From Pseudorasbora parva (Eukaryota > Chordata > Actinopteri > Cypriniformes > Gobionidae): a DNA stretch of 64,000 nucleotides. Of the stretch, positions 1 to 20,432 are shown in pieces. The stretch lies in contig NC_090174.1 in assembly GCF_024679245.1 (NCBI RefSeq), positions 43,532,188 through 43,596,187 on the forward strand. The letters run 5' to 3'. The notes under the pieces are model-generated. The model searched no databases, was not told where the DNA came from, and saw only the letters and a program-made list of their open reading frames with translations. Position 1 is the stretch's first letter; each line of letters begins with the position of its first letter. The position numbers and the translations under genes were made by a program.

Positions 1-269
1 TTTTAAATATTGTATTACTGTATATTCCTTTAATAACAGCCTTTATGCAGCTAAACTATATCAAATTGTATGCTTAGCTTACTCAATATTTCAAATTAAG
101 AACAGAAAACTTAGTGTGGTACAAAATCTAAAGTTACAAACTTATTCTTGAAGTTTATTAACATATGTAATGGATTTCCTTTTTAGTTCTGCTAACTATT
201 TAAGGTTTACAGTGATATGAAGTGAGGTCCAAACATTTTTTATTTAAACCTAAGGGTGAGAATTTTTGA

Positions 270-600
270 TGTAAAACATCTTAATTATGAAGCAAATTTA
301 ATTTCAGCTATAAAGCAGCTCCACAGAAGTGTCATCATTCAGGTCAATCAATTAAGGTCAATGTTGTTTCAGTTCATTTACATTATTAATGTTGAAAATT
401 TTATTCATTATGAAATGTTTCATTCATTCTGTAAGCAGCTCTGCAAAAGGCAACGTTTTAGCTCAATCAGCTCAAATCATTAGCTCAAATCAGTTAAATT
501 CTGTTCTGTAACAGTGTCAATGTTTCAAAGTTAGAGTCATTGTCCAGTTCAATTCAGTTCAAATTTGGTTGTTATCAGTGTAAGTGCAGTTAATGATTCC
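270..600. repeat. Dispersed AT-rich repeat fragment
   Basis: The stretch contains phrases such as AAAGCAGCTCCACAGAAGTG and AAGCAGCTCTGCAAAAGG that resemble, in inverse orientation, the 1440-1680 region (GTAAAGTTGCTTTGAAAC). Both look like copies of a cyprinid non-coding repeat. The 1-690 interval should hold a kinesin intron; I found no further motor exon in it. Confidence 0.35.
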
Positions 601-696
601 ATTATCCAAAGGTGACAGTGGTAAGGATGAGCCTGGTACTGCTATTCATTTTGGTGATTGAACATGTAAGGTACAGGCAAGGTATTTGGTTCTCAC

Positions 697-11661
<10,965 letters not shown>

Positions 11662-12527
11662 CTGTTTGTTTGGAAATGTTACAAAGCACCCATCACATTG
11701 ATACATTGAAACACTGTTTGCAAGTTACACTCAGAGGTGACTGTACCAGCCGGCTTCCTTCACACACACAAACATGCGAACTGAATGCAACTATAACGAT
11801 AGCTTTTTCAAAACATATTCCAAGAACTATTTTATGTTTCCTATTCATTTGAATTTTCAGTATCCCCCAGTGCATCTTTGATGTTGAAAATTGTAAACAT
11901 TCATAGCATTTTACTACACCAATGGTTATGCAAGGGTGTGAACAGCCTCTTCATTTTAATGAAAGTACAGGTTATAACAAAAGCTACCTCTGGTTATAAC
12001 AGACAGACTTGCATTTTGTTGAATCAGAGAGATAAACATTAACATAATCAGTGAAACCATCATTATCCACTTCACAAATAAGAAATGATTTCATCGTTAA
12101 ATCAGAAGGATTACCTGGATTCAAGATGACACTTGACTGCAGTTATGCTGTAGGAAGTCCTCACTGGCAAACATGATAGAGAAAAACTGGAAAGATGCTT
12201 GTTTTTTGTGAGGAACCAAACTCTCAACACTTGTTAAATATTAACCTCAGTGGATGAGGTTTCAGGTGGGATTAGTTTGCTTCAATGGCGGACACAAACT
12301 GCATCAGGTTTCCAATGTGTGAGATAGAGATTGTAACTAGATCTACACTGGTCTATCTCTCTGGGACAGTGCTAATGAAAAACCTGCATTGTGGTCATCT
12401 GTCAGTTTTGTGAATTACTGTCCTCCATTAATAATGGATTAAATATTTTTCTTATGAATTGTGAATCATTGGACAATATGTTCTTCTGTCTTAATGCATC
12501 TGCACTGTATGTGTGTGTTTGTATACA

Positions 12528-12597
<70 letters not shown>
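12528..12597. repeat. (TA)n microsatellite beside a Tc1 element
   Basis: About 33 TA units lie about 55 bp left of a Tc1-like transposon. Tc1/mariner elements insert at TA, so the tract is a natural target. Confidence 0.95.
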
Positions 12598-12599
<2 letters not shown>

Positions 12600-12653
12600 G
12601 TATATATAATATATGAAATGTGGCAAAAGGTTGCAAAGTTCAATGTGTATATA

Positions 12654-14204
12654 GACAGTGCCTTGCAAAAGTATTTGGCCCCCTTGAACTTTGCGACCCT
12701 TTGCCATATTTCAGGCTTCAAACATAAATATATAAAACTAAAAATCGTTTGTGAAGAATCAACAACAAGTGGGACACAATCATGAAGTAGAACGAAATTC
12801 ATTGGATATTTCAAACTTTTTTAACAAATACAAAAACTGAAAAATTTGGGGTGCAAAATTATTTGGCCCCTTTACTTTCAGTGCAGCAAACTCTCTCCAG
12901 AAGTTCAGTGAGGATCTCTGAATGATCCAGTTTTGACCTAAATGACTAATAATGATAAATAAAATCCACCTGTGTGTAATCAAGTCTCCGTATAAATGCA
13001 CCTGCACTGTGATAATCTCAGAGGTCCGCAGAGCGCAGAGAGCATCAGGAACAAACCAGGCAGGTCCGAGATACTGTTGTGGAGAAGTTTAAAGCCGGAT
13101 TTGGATACAAAAAGATTTCCCAAGCTTTAAACATCTCAAGGAGCACTGTGGAAGCGATAATATTGAAATGGAAGGAGTATCAGACCACTGCAAATCTACC
13201 AAGACCTGGCCATCCCTCTAAACTTTCAGCTCATACAAGGAAAAGACTGATCAGAGATGAAGCCAAGAGGCCCATGATCACTCTGGATGAACTGCAGAGA
13301 TCTACAGCTGAGGTGGGAGACTCTGTCCATAGGACAACAATCAGTCGTATACTGCACAAATCTGGCCTTTATGGAAGAGCGGCAAGAAGAAAGCCATTTC
13401 TTAAAGATATCCATAAAAAGTGTTGTTTAAAGTTTGCCACAAGTCACCTGGGAGACACACCAAACATGTGGAAGAAGGTGCTCTGGTCAGATGAAACCAA
13501 AATTGAACTTTTTGGCAACAATGCAAAATGTTATGTTTGTCGTAAAAGCACCAGCTCATCACCCTGAACACACCATCCTCACTGTTAAACATGGTGGAGA
13601 CAGCATCATGGTTTGGGCCTGCGTTTCTTCAGCAGGGACAGGGAAAATGGTGAAAATTGATGGGAAGATGGATGGAGCCAAATACAGGACCATTCTGGAA
13701 GAAAACCTGATGGAGTCTGGAAAAGACCTGAGACTGGAACAGAGATTTGTCTTTCAACAAGACAATGATCCAAAACATAAAGCAAAATCTATAATGGAAT
13801 GGTTCAAAAATAAACATATCCAGGTGTTAAAATGGCCAAGTCAAAGTCCAGACCTGAATCCAATCGAGAATCTGTGGAAAGAACTGAAAACTGCTGTTTT
13901 TAAACGCTCTCCATCCAACCTCACTGAACTCCAGCTGTTCTGGAAGGAGGAATGGACAAAAATTTCAGTCTCTCGATGTGCAAAACTGATAGAGACAAAC
14001 CCCAAGCGACTTAAAGCTGTAATCGCAGCAAAAGGTGGCGCTACAAAGTATTAACTTAAGGGGGTTAATTTTGCACGCCCAATTTTTCCGTTTTTGATTT
14101 GTTAAAAAAGTTTGAAATATCCAGTAAATTTCGTTCCCCTTCATGATTGAGTCCCACTTGATGTTGATTCTTCACAAAAAATTACAATTTTATATCTTTA
14201 TGTT
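12654..14204 (+). mobile_element. Tc1/mariner-like transposon, copy 1 (right end truncated)
   Basis: The left terminal repeat begins with ACAGTGCCTTGCAAAAG. The inner repeat phrase AAGTGGGACACAATCATGAAG recurs inverted on the right (near 14140-14160), but the outer right terminus is missing and the sequence changes into a different Tc1 fragment at about 14205. The transposase frame lies between the terminal repeats. A second copy of the same family lies inverted at 49406-50875. Confidence 0.9.
13079..14054 (+). pseudogene. Tc1-like transposase, broken by one frameshift
   Basis: Two overlapping frames make up the protein. The first (13079-13567) holds the N-terminal helix-turn-helix (FKAGFGYKKISQALN, then RPGHPSKLSAHTRKRL) and the first catalytic Asp in WSDETK. 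The second (13434-14054) holds the second Asp in FQQDNDPKHKAK and the Glu in SPDLNPIENLW, ending in AAKGGATKY. The DDE triad is therefore present but split between frames; the break lies near 13520-13565, between a CYVCRK frame and the VKHGG frame. The true start is unclear because the first frame opens upstream without a clear ATG. As read it cannot make an intact enzyme. Confidence 0.88.
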
Positions 14205-14372
14205 TGCACCAATGGAAGAAGGTTGCCTGGTCTGATGAATCACATTTTCTTTTACGTCAAGTGGATGGCTGGGTGCGTCGTATACCTGGGGAACATATGG
14301 CACCAGGATGCAGCAAAAGGGGCACCAACACAATATGAGGAAGGTGGTCATAATGTTATGCCTCTTTAACAG
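14205..14372 (+). mobile_element. Fragment of a second Tc1-like transposon
   Basis: Translation of 14207-14290 gives WKKVAWSDESHF then RQVDGWVRRIPGEHMAPGC, the first-Asp region of a different Tc1-type transposase. It ends in a GGTCATAATGTTATGCCTCT end-like sequence. It joins abruptly to the right side of copy 1, making a chimeric junction at about 14205. Confidence 0.65.
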
Positions 14373-14454
14373 AGGCCAGCTAGCAGTCACTGTGCAAGTA
14401 AAACCTCACGCCTCTGTCCTCAAGAGATGCTCTAGCGACTAACGCTAGAGGTTG

Positions 14455-14530
14455 TAGCCTTTAGCCTCCTTGTTAGAACGTCCAACTCTCATGTCAGCAG
14501 ATCCGGGTTTGAGTCCCGCTTGGATGTCGC
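14455..14530 (+). repeat. tRNA-like sequence, probable SINE head or tRNA relic
   Basis: An A-box-like TTAGCCTCCTTGTTAGAAC is followed 30 bp later by a B-box-like CCGGGTTTGAGTCCCG, the spacing of RNA polymerase III promoters in tRNAs. Acceptor-stem pairing is not convincing, so a functional tRNA is unlikely. Confidence 0.45.
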
Positions 14531-14890
14531 CATTTACTTGTTTTTTTGTAGCGTTTTCCCATTATTTTTTGGTTAAACATTTTATACAGTGTGTATGCAG
14601 TCATCTGTCCTATTTGAAAGCAAAGGTACAGTATAGATAATCTTCTCTCTGTTAAATGTTACAGGGATTTAATATGCTTACTCAGTGGAGTGAGAGAGAG
14701 AAAAAAGAACTGTCAAGAGCTGTCAAATGAGTTACACTTGTTGGAACAAACCCTGTTGATCTCACTAAGTTGCGTAAGTGTTGAAAATCATGCTCCAGTA
14801 CATAAGGAGAACGCAAATCAACATCACCCGGTTGTGCTAGCGGATGTTAGGCAGCAATGTTTGAACATGACAAATTCCATATAGCTCCAT

Positions 14891-15793
14891 GTACAGTAGA
14901 GGCCAAAAGTTTGGACATATTACTATTTGTAATGTTTTTGAAAGAAGTTTCTTCTGCTCATCAAGCCTGCATTTATTTGATCAAAAATACAGAAAATATG
15001 TAATATTGTGATATATTAATACAATTTAAAATAATTGGTTTTCAATTTATTATACTTTAAATGATCATTTATTTCTGTGATGCAAAGCTGAATTTTCAGT
15101 ATCATTCCTCCAGTCTTCAGTGCCACATGACCCTTCAGAAATCATTCTAATATGATGATTCATTTTCAAAGTTGAAAACAGTTCTGCTGCTTAATACTTT
15201 TTCATAACCTTTGATACTTTTTTATAATACTTTGATGAATAAAAAGTAAAATAAAATAAAAATAAAAAATAAAAAAAAGCAAATGTTTTAAAAATAGAAA
15301 TCTTTTGTAACAACAATCTACACTACTGGTCAGTAATTTGGGGTCAGTCATTTTTTTTCTTTCTTTTTTTGAAATAAATCAATAATTTTATTCAGCAAGG
15401 ATGTGTTAAATTGATAAAAATGGATAGTAAAGGAGATTTAAATTATTTGAAAATATGTTTTTATTTTGAATAAATGCAGTTCTTCTGAACTTTTAATTCA
15501 TCAAATATATTAGGCAGCAAAACTGTTTCCAACACTCGTGATAGACTGGATGTCACACGTGACACTGAAGACTGGAGTAACAATCCTGAAAATTCAGCTT
15601 TGCATTACAGAAATAAATGATAATTTAAAGAATAATAAATTAAAAATCAAATACTTTAAATTGTAATAATTTATCACAATATTAAAACAAATATTTTTCT
15701 GTATTTTTGATCATAAATACAGGCTTGATGAGCAGAAGAAACTTCTTTCAAAAACATTACAAATAGTAATGTGTCCAAACTTTTGGCCTGTAC
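14891..15793. mobile_element. Palindromic non-autonomous DNA element, about 900 bp
   Basis: The left end GTACAGTAGAGGCCAAAAG and right end CTTTTGGCCTGTAC are inverted, and the match continues inward (AAGTTTCTTCTGCTCATCAA, then TCTGTGATGCAAAGCTGAAT, each inverted on the other side), so the arms fill most of the element. No reading frame is present. Pieces of the same family occur at 38150-38345, 43015-43330 and 53088-53240. It is likely mobilised by another element's transposase. Confidence 0.85.
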
Positions 15794-15799
15794 ATATCA

Positions 15800-17095
15800 A
15801 AAGAGTTTACAAGACTAGAGGTTTAGAAGAAGTAAAAGGTGTGAGGAAATACAGAAAAAAATGTAAAAGGCAGAGAAAATGTCACAATCTGTTTGGACAG
15901 TGTTAGGTCAGTCCTGTTCAGAAATTTATGTTTCGACAGGTCTGCATTCACAAAATAGCAAATAGTGGCTGTACCTTTCCAACAGTCAACGTTTTTTTCC
16001 TACGAATGTGAATAGATAAGATGCCTCATTATGATTAGTTGGTTGGTGTGTATGGAGGAATGCAGGAGAACTAGAACCTCAAAAGCATTGCTCGTCTCTG
16101 TTTATTCTCCAGTGCCCTTATCTCACAAATTCAGTTAACTAGTTGTTTAAGTTGATCATATTGTGTTATCATAGCCACTGAAGCATTGTTAAAAACAACA
16201 TGTGTGCAACACAGTAAGTAAATGCAATAAAAAGCTTCACATAAATTGCTTCCAAGAATTGCACAAACTGCCTCCATCTTGCATGACTGATGGTGTGTAG
16301 CCAGATTATTCTCATTGCATACTTTTCGCAACAGCATTTCTAGTTGTCCTCCTCCTGAAAAAACAAATACATTCCTGAGCGAAAGGTTTTTATGGAGGCC
16401 TAAACCTACAGAAAATAAAAATAAAAACATTCAATAATTAGAAAACAAATAAATAAAGGGCTTAATAAAACAATTTTTCTATTACTTTTTTCTTACCTTA
16501 TTGTACTGAGTGAAATTCCTTAACCACCACCTTCTCACTGCCAGCAGACAAGACTGCTGGTCTATCAGGTTTTTTAGTTGCTCTAAAAGGAGGTTGAAAA
16601 GCTGACATCATTTTTTTATTGCTTAGGCCTACTTGTGCGTGCAGAAAGTGCTACTTCTGGTTTTACACATAGTTGCACTATTTTTAAATAACCTGACCTA
16701 TGTGATAAAATGCGAATTGTGTACTAATTAAAAGTATGATAACATCAAAGTCCTACTGTACGTAAAATGATTTGTTCTCTGAAATTAATTTAGTGAAAAT
16801 AAATTCACCAGGCATGCCTTGAATTTGCTGGGCTCTCTCCCAACAACAACAACAATGACCCTAATGTCAGGCTCAAGGGTTGCATTAAGTAAGAAGACAA
16901 TGCCTGGGTATTTTTTATAACTCATTTTGACTACCATGACAGTGGAAAACAACAGGTAGCCTAGTACAAAATGCCTGCTGGGTTGCTTAAATAATTTCAG
17001 TGAACAAATCATTATGAAGTGAGCTGGCCTATATATGATCATTAAAAATCGTTTGTCGTTGTACACCCATACAAAAAAATAAGTATACCTACATT
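15800..17095. other. No gene recognised
   Basis: AT-rich sequence. Minus-strand open segments at 16131-16430 and 16494-16605 show weak exon-like features but no recognisable protein family. Confidence 0.4.
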
Positions 17096-17235
17096 TTTTG
17101 GGTTAGTTCACCCAAAAAATCTGTCCTTAATTTACTAACCCTCAAGTTGTTCCAAACATGCATTTCTTTTTTCTGCTGAACACAAAAGAAGATATTTTGA
17201 AGAATGTCACATTCTCCAAAATATCTTCTTTTTTT
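17096..17235. repeat. Cyprinid dispersed repeat fragment (TTCACCC family)
   Basis: It reads GGGTTAGTTCACCC, then CAAGTTGTTCCAAACATG and AAAAGAAGATATTTTGAAG, then an inverted AAAATATCTTC. The order matches the 28673-28811 copy. Confidence 0.65.
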
Positions 17236-17489
17236 GTTTTGTTTTTGCTTTCACATCGTAATTAACGTAATTACCAGATTCCAAATTTTCTGAACTGACT
17301 TGTACCATGCGACTGCTGTTCCAGGCCTGAAGGTTCATTTTTAGGCGTTGATAGTGTTGCCTTAGCCTAGAAATCTAGACGCACCCTAGAGGCAGCAAAT
17401 TTAATCTGCCTAGCAGATTGTGTCTAGCAACTCTGAACACCCTTCTGAGCTGTATTCCCCTAACTCTTGCCGGGCCAATCACATACCCT

Positions 17490-18255
17490 GCGTCCCAATT
17501 CGCATACTAAATAGTATTCGAAAATAGGATTAGTATGTCCCAAATCGTAGTATGTTAAAAAGAGTATTCCAAAGATTCCCGGATGGTTTACTATTTCCGG
17601 TCCGAATTCGAAGTATGGATCGATGGGCACTCTAACGGCTGATATTGCCCACAACCCATTGCGAGTTGGACGAGGATTCGATTAGAACTACAAACGCGGA
17701 TAAAAAGCGTTTAAAAACTACAAACATGACGGATGTGCGAGTCAGAAGGTTAAGTAGAGAAGTTAAGATAAAGGGGTTTGAGTGACCAACTATCAGTATT
17801 TAACCTGACAAAAATATATTTATTCAGTGTTGTACACATTATTTCACCTGCAGCAGCATTGTGAACTTGAGGACACATGAGGAGAGTCTCTGACCCACAA
17901 AGACCCACACATGGCAGATCAACGAGCGGCTACATTTCTCTCCGATACGTTAGGAGTTTAAACTGAATGTGGAGGATCTGAACTGTGACGAATCTAACGA
18001 TGATTGACAGCGCAGATAAACGGTGACGGGATGCACGTAAAGTCTGGAATACTACTACTTCGCATACTACTTCGCCATCTTTAATGGACTCTGTCGCTTA
18101 AGTTCTAAGCGACAGAGTCCGTTAAAGATGGCGAAGTAGTATGTCCCGAAGCTTGCATACTTTTCTGCAACACATTCAAAAGTATATACCTTTTCTTCAC
18201 AAAAAGAGTACATATTTTTAGGACATAGTATAAGTAGGCGAACTGGGACGCAGCA
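17490..18255. mobile_element. Palindromic element inserted in hAT copy A
   Basis: It opens CTGCGTCCCAATTCGCATAC and closes GCGAACTGGGACGCAG, imperfect inverted repeats, with an internal near-perfect hairpin at 18063-18143. No coding region is seen. Confidence 0.75.
18063..18143. repeat. 38-bp near-perfect inverted repeat (hairpin)
   Basis: Arms 18063-18100 and 18106-18143 pair at 37 of 38 positions around the 5-nt loop AGTTC. The pairing is much better preserved than the host element's terminal repeats. Confidence 0.9.
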
Positions 18256-18795
18256 GTAGTGTATAGAGTCGGTGGGCGGGGCCATAATGACGACGACCGA
18301 GTTGCGTTTGCGTGCTTCTAGTAAACACAGAAACTGGCGAACAGCGGTCTTTCGAATCAGCTTTGACCGCGACTCTGGAAGACTTGGAGTTAAGCTTTTC
18401 TCTGAGAAAAGAACAAAGAACGGCACTGAAGTCATTCTTAAAAAGGGAAGATGTGTTCGGGGTTTTGCTGACCGGATACCGCGAATGTTTCATCTATCAA
18501 CAAGCTCTGTTTCACCTTCGTTGCTCTGGTTGGTGTAGCGCTCTCCTATCGCGTGCAGAGGGAGTTTGAAAGACAACCGTTTATCCCGCCCCTCGGATTG
18601 AGCCCAGTGAGTCAATGGTGAGTTTCCAGACCGAAACATCTTGATGTGGGTCTGGCTTGTCAGGCTAAGTGTTGCCGTAGAAACGCATAGTTCCCACAGC
18701 TCATAATAGAACGTCAGGTATTGTCATCTTGAAATTACGGTGAATACGGTAATCCCTATCTCCCATGACAAGACTCATCTCCCATGACGAGACTC

Positions 18796-19627
18796 AAGCT
18801 GTGTCTCATTTTGTTATATTTCAAAGGCTGCGTCCTCCGGAGGACACATCCTGTGTAGGATGCAGTATATGGTGTCCTCAATCAGAATTAAACGAGACAT
18901 CCTTTGTAGGCAGGGGCGTGGGACTGGGGGGATAAAGGGTACTGAGTAACCAGGGCCCGAGGCAGGGGGGGGGCCTTAGAAGTCAGTTTTCTATACATAC
19001 ACATACATGGTACGGGGGCCCAGCAAGATGGTTTGTACCCAGGGCCCAAAATTTGGTGCTACGCCCCTGTTTGTAGGACACACAGGCAGGAAGTATCACG
19101 TTGCTATGCCAACAAGTTCAGCCTCTCACGCCAGTTTATATGAATGAAAATTATTTATAACTTAAAAATGACTATGAAATGTTTCTTGTCTTGACAGCAA
19201 TGTACTGTTCTAAACGTTTTAACTAAATGCACTTAACAGTTGTAATCCTGTTTACCACAACTGTTTGAGGTAATATAGAGCTTAAAAAAAAAAAAAAAAA
19301 AAAAAAGCTTGAACTACTTAATTTAAACACCACACCTACGCTCGGATGTATATCTGGCGGTGGTGCCGTTTTTTGATATAATATTAAAAAAAATATGACG
19401 GTTAACGGAGACGCAAAGAACTGTGGGTTAGCCTATCTCCCAGCCGTGAAGGATACACCTCGTGCACACTCCGAATTCCCGTGAAAGAAGGACACATTCG
19501 AAGGTCGCATTTGGAGAGTCTTAATTATGCCTTATTACTCACTTTTTTGAAATGAGACGGCCTTATGACGTATGCAGCCTTCGAATGCGACCTCCGGAGG
19601 ACGCAGCCTTCTGAAATGAGACAGCTT
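18796..19627. mobile_element. Palindromic non-autonomous element, AAGCTG ends
   Basis: Left AAGCTGTGTCTCATTT and right GAAATGAGACAGCTT are inverted. Inside both ends is GGCTGCGTCCTCCGGAGG and its inverse. No transposase frame is seen. It contains a 159-bp insertion at 18911-19069 and an A run at 19283-19305, and ends about 290 bp upstream of the annexin TATA box. Confidence 0.75.
18911..19069. mobile_element. 159-bp mini-hAT element with perfect 8-bp target duplication
   Basis: Terminal repeats CAGGGGCGT and ACGCCCCTG have the hAT-type CAGNG start. They are flanked by TTTGTAGG at 18903-18910 and 19070-19077. There is no reading frame. The exact duplication suggests a comparatively recent insertion into the surrounding palindrome. 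Confidence 0.92.
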
Positions 19628-19916
19628 CAGTCCATCCATGTTAAATGAAACAGATTTTTAACTGGTACTGAGACATATCATTGTATTTAATATAAAACGG
19701 AGTTTCCCTACTATTCTTTATGTGCACTATTTTTATGAGGAATAAATTAATAAATGCACCTTTAAAAAAAAAACATGCACCCAAATATTTCCATTTTATG
19801 TTCAGAACTGGGTGTAGACTAAAACGGGAAGGAGGGAAGGAGGAAAGTAGACTTGCCGAACCAACGCCCAACTAGCGCAAGAGTTAAGCTGATGTTGCTA
19901 GGTGTGGTTCTGTGAG

Positions 19917-19968
19917 TATAAATACAGCTGAAACTTTCTGTCATACTCGCTTGCTGTATTCGTTCTTG
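19917..19968 (+). promoter_or_regulatory. anxa1: Annexin A1 TATA box and non-coding exon 1
   Basis: TATAAATA at 19917-19924 predicts transcription start near 19947. The short leader runs to the donor TTCTTG|GTAAGT at 19968. The first coding exon opens after an acceptor near 20418. Confidence 0.75.
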
Positions 19969-20432
19969 GTAAGTGAGGAACTGGGATTTTCTTTATTTCT
20001 TAAACGTCGTCTTTTCCTCTCTCTTAAATATATAGGCTAACAGTTGCATATTCATGACAGCGTTGTTTGTGTTTACTGAAAAATAAAATGCAAATGAGAA
20101 AATATTCTAATGAAAATTATGCAACAAAGTTATTCAACGCAGTTGCTTAGAATAGTTATAAACAACTAAAATTCCACATCCTGATTTTGCGAACTGTTTT
20201 GTCGTCTTCAATATTTTTATGTAAATGACTTGACAGTGTTTAATGTTCTGTTTTATTGGTGAATGTACTTCCTATGAGATTAAAACAGCTATAAAACGTA
20301 TAGACCTATATAATATATGATTAATTCTTTAAATGTAAATGTATTTCATTTAAGGATTCAGCTTTTGATATATGTATTTTAACATATGTCAACATGTAGG
20401 CTAGGTTTGACTGTTCAGTTCCAGTTGTCAAC

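Larger units (their letters stand above)
17362..18668. mobile_element. hAT-like element, copy A, with exact 8-bp target duplication
   Basis: The element starts TTAGCCTAGAAATCTAGACG and ends GTCAGGCTAA. It is flanked by GTGTTGCC at 17354-17361 and again at 18669-18676. An 8-bp duplication points to the hAT superfamily. The internal sequence from about 18256 to 18668 matches, in inverse orientation, 28820-29187 (copy B). A palindromic element occupies about 17490-18255. There is no transposase, so it is non-autonomous. Confidence 0.85.

Noticed and set aside
12100..12190. Possible 5' non-coding exon of the kinesin (GAATCCAG followed by GTAATC on the minus strand)
   Set aside because: The donor is plausible, but without transcript evidence nothing ties it to the first readable exon.
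16130..16610. Minus-strand exon-like pieces, including an ATG-started 37-codon frame (MMSAFQPPFRATKKPDRP...) with a nearby GTAAGA
   Set aside because: The frame stops before the donor, the second piece gives no recognisable protein, and no family match comes to mind.
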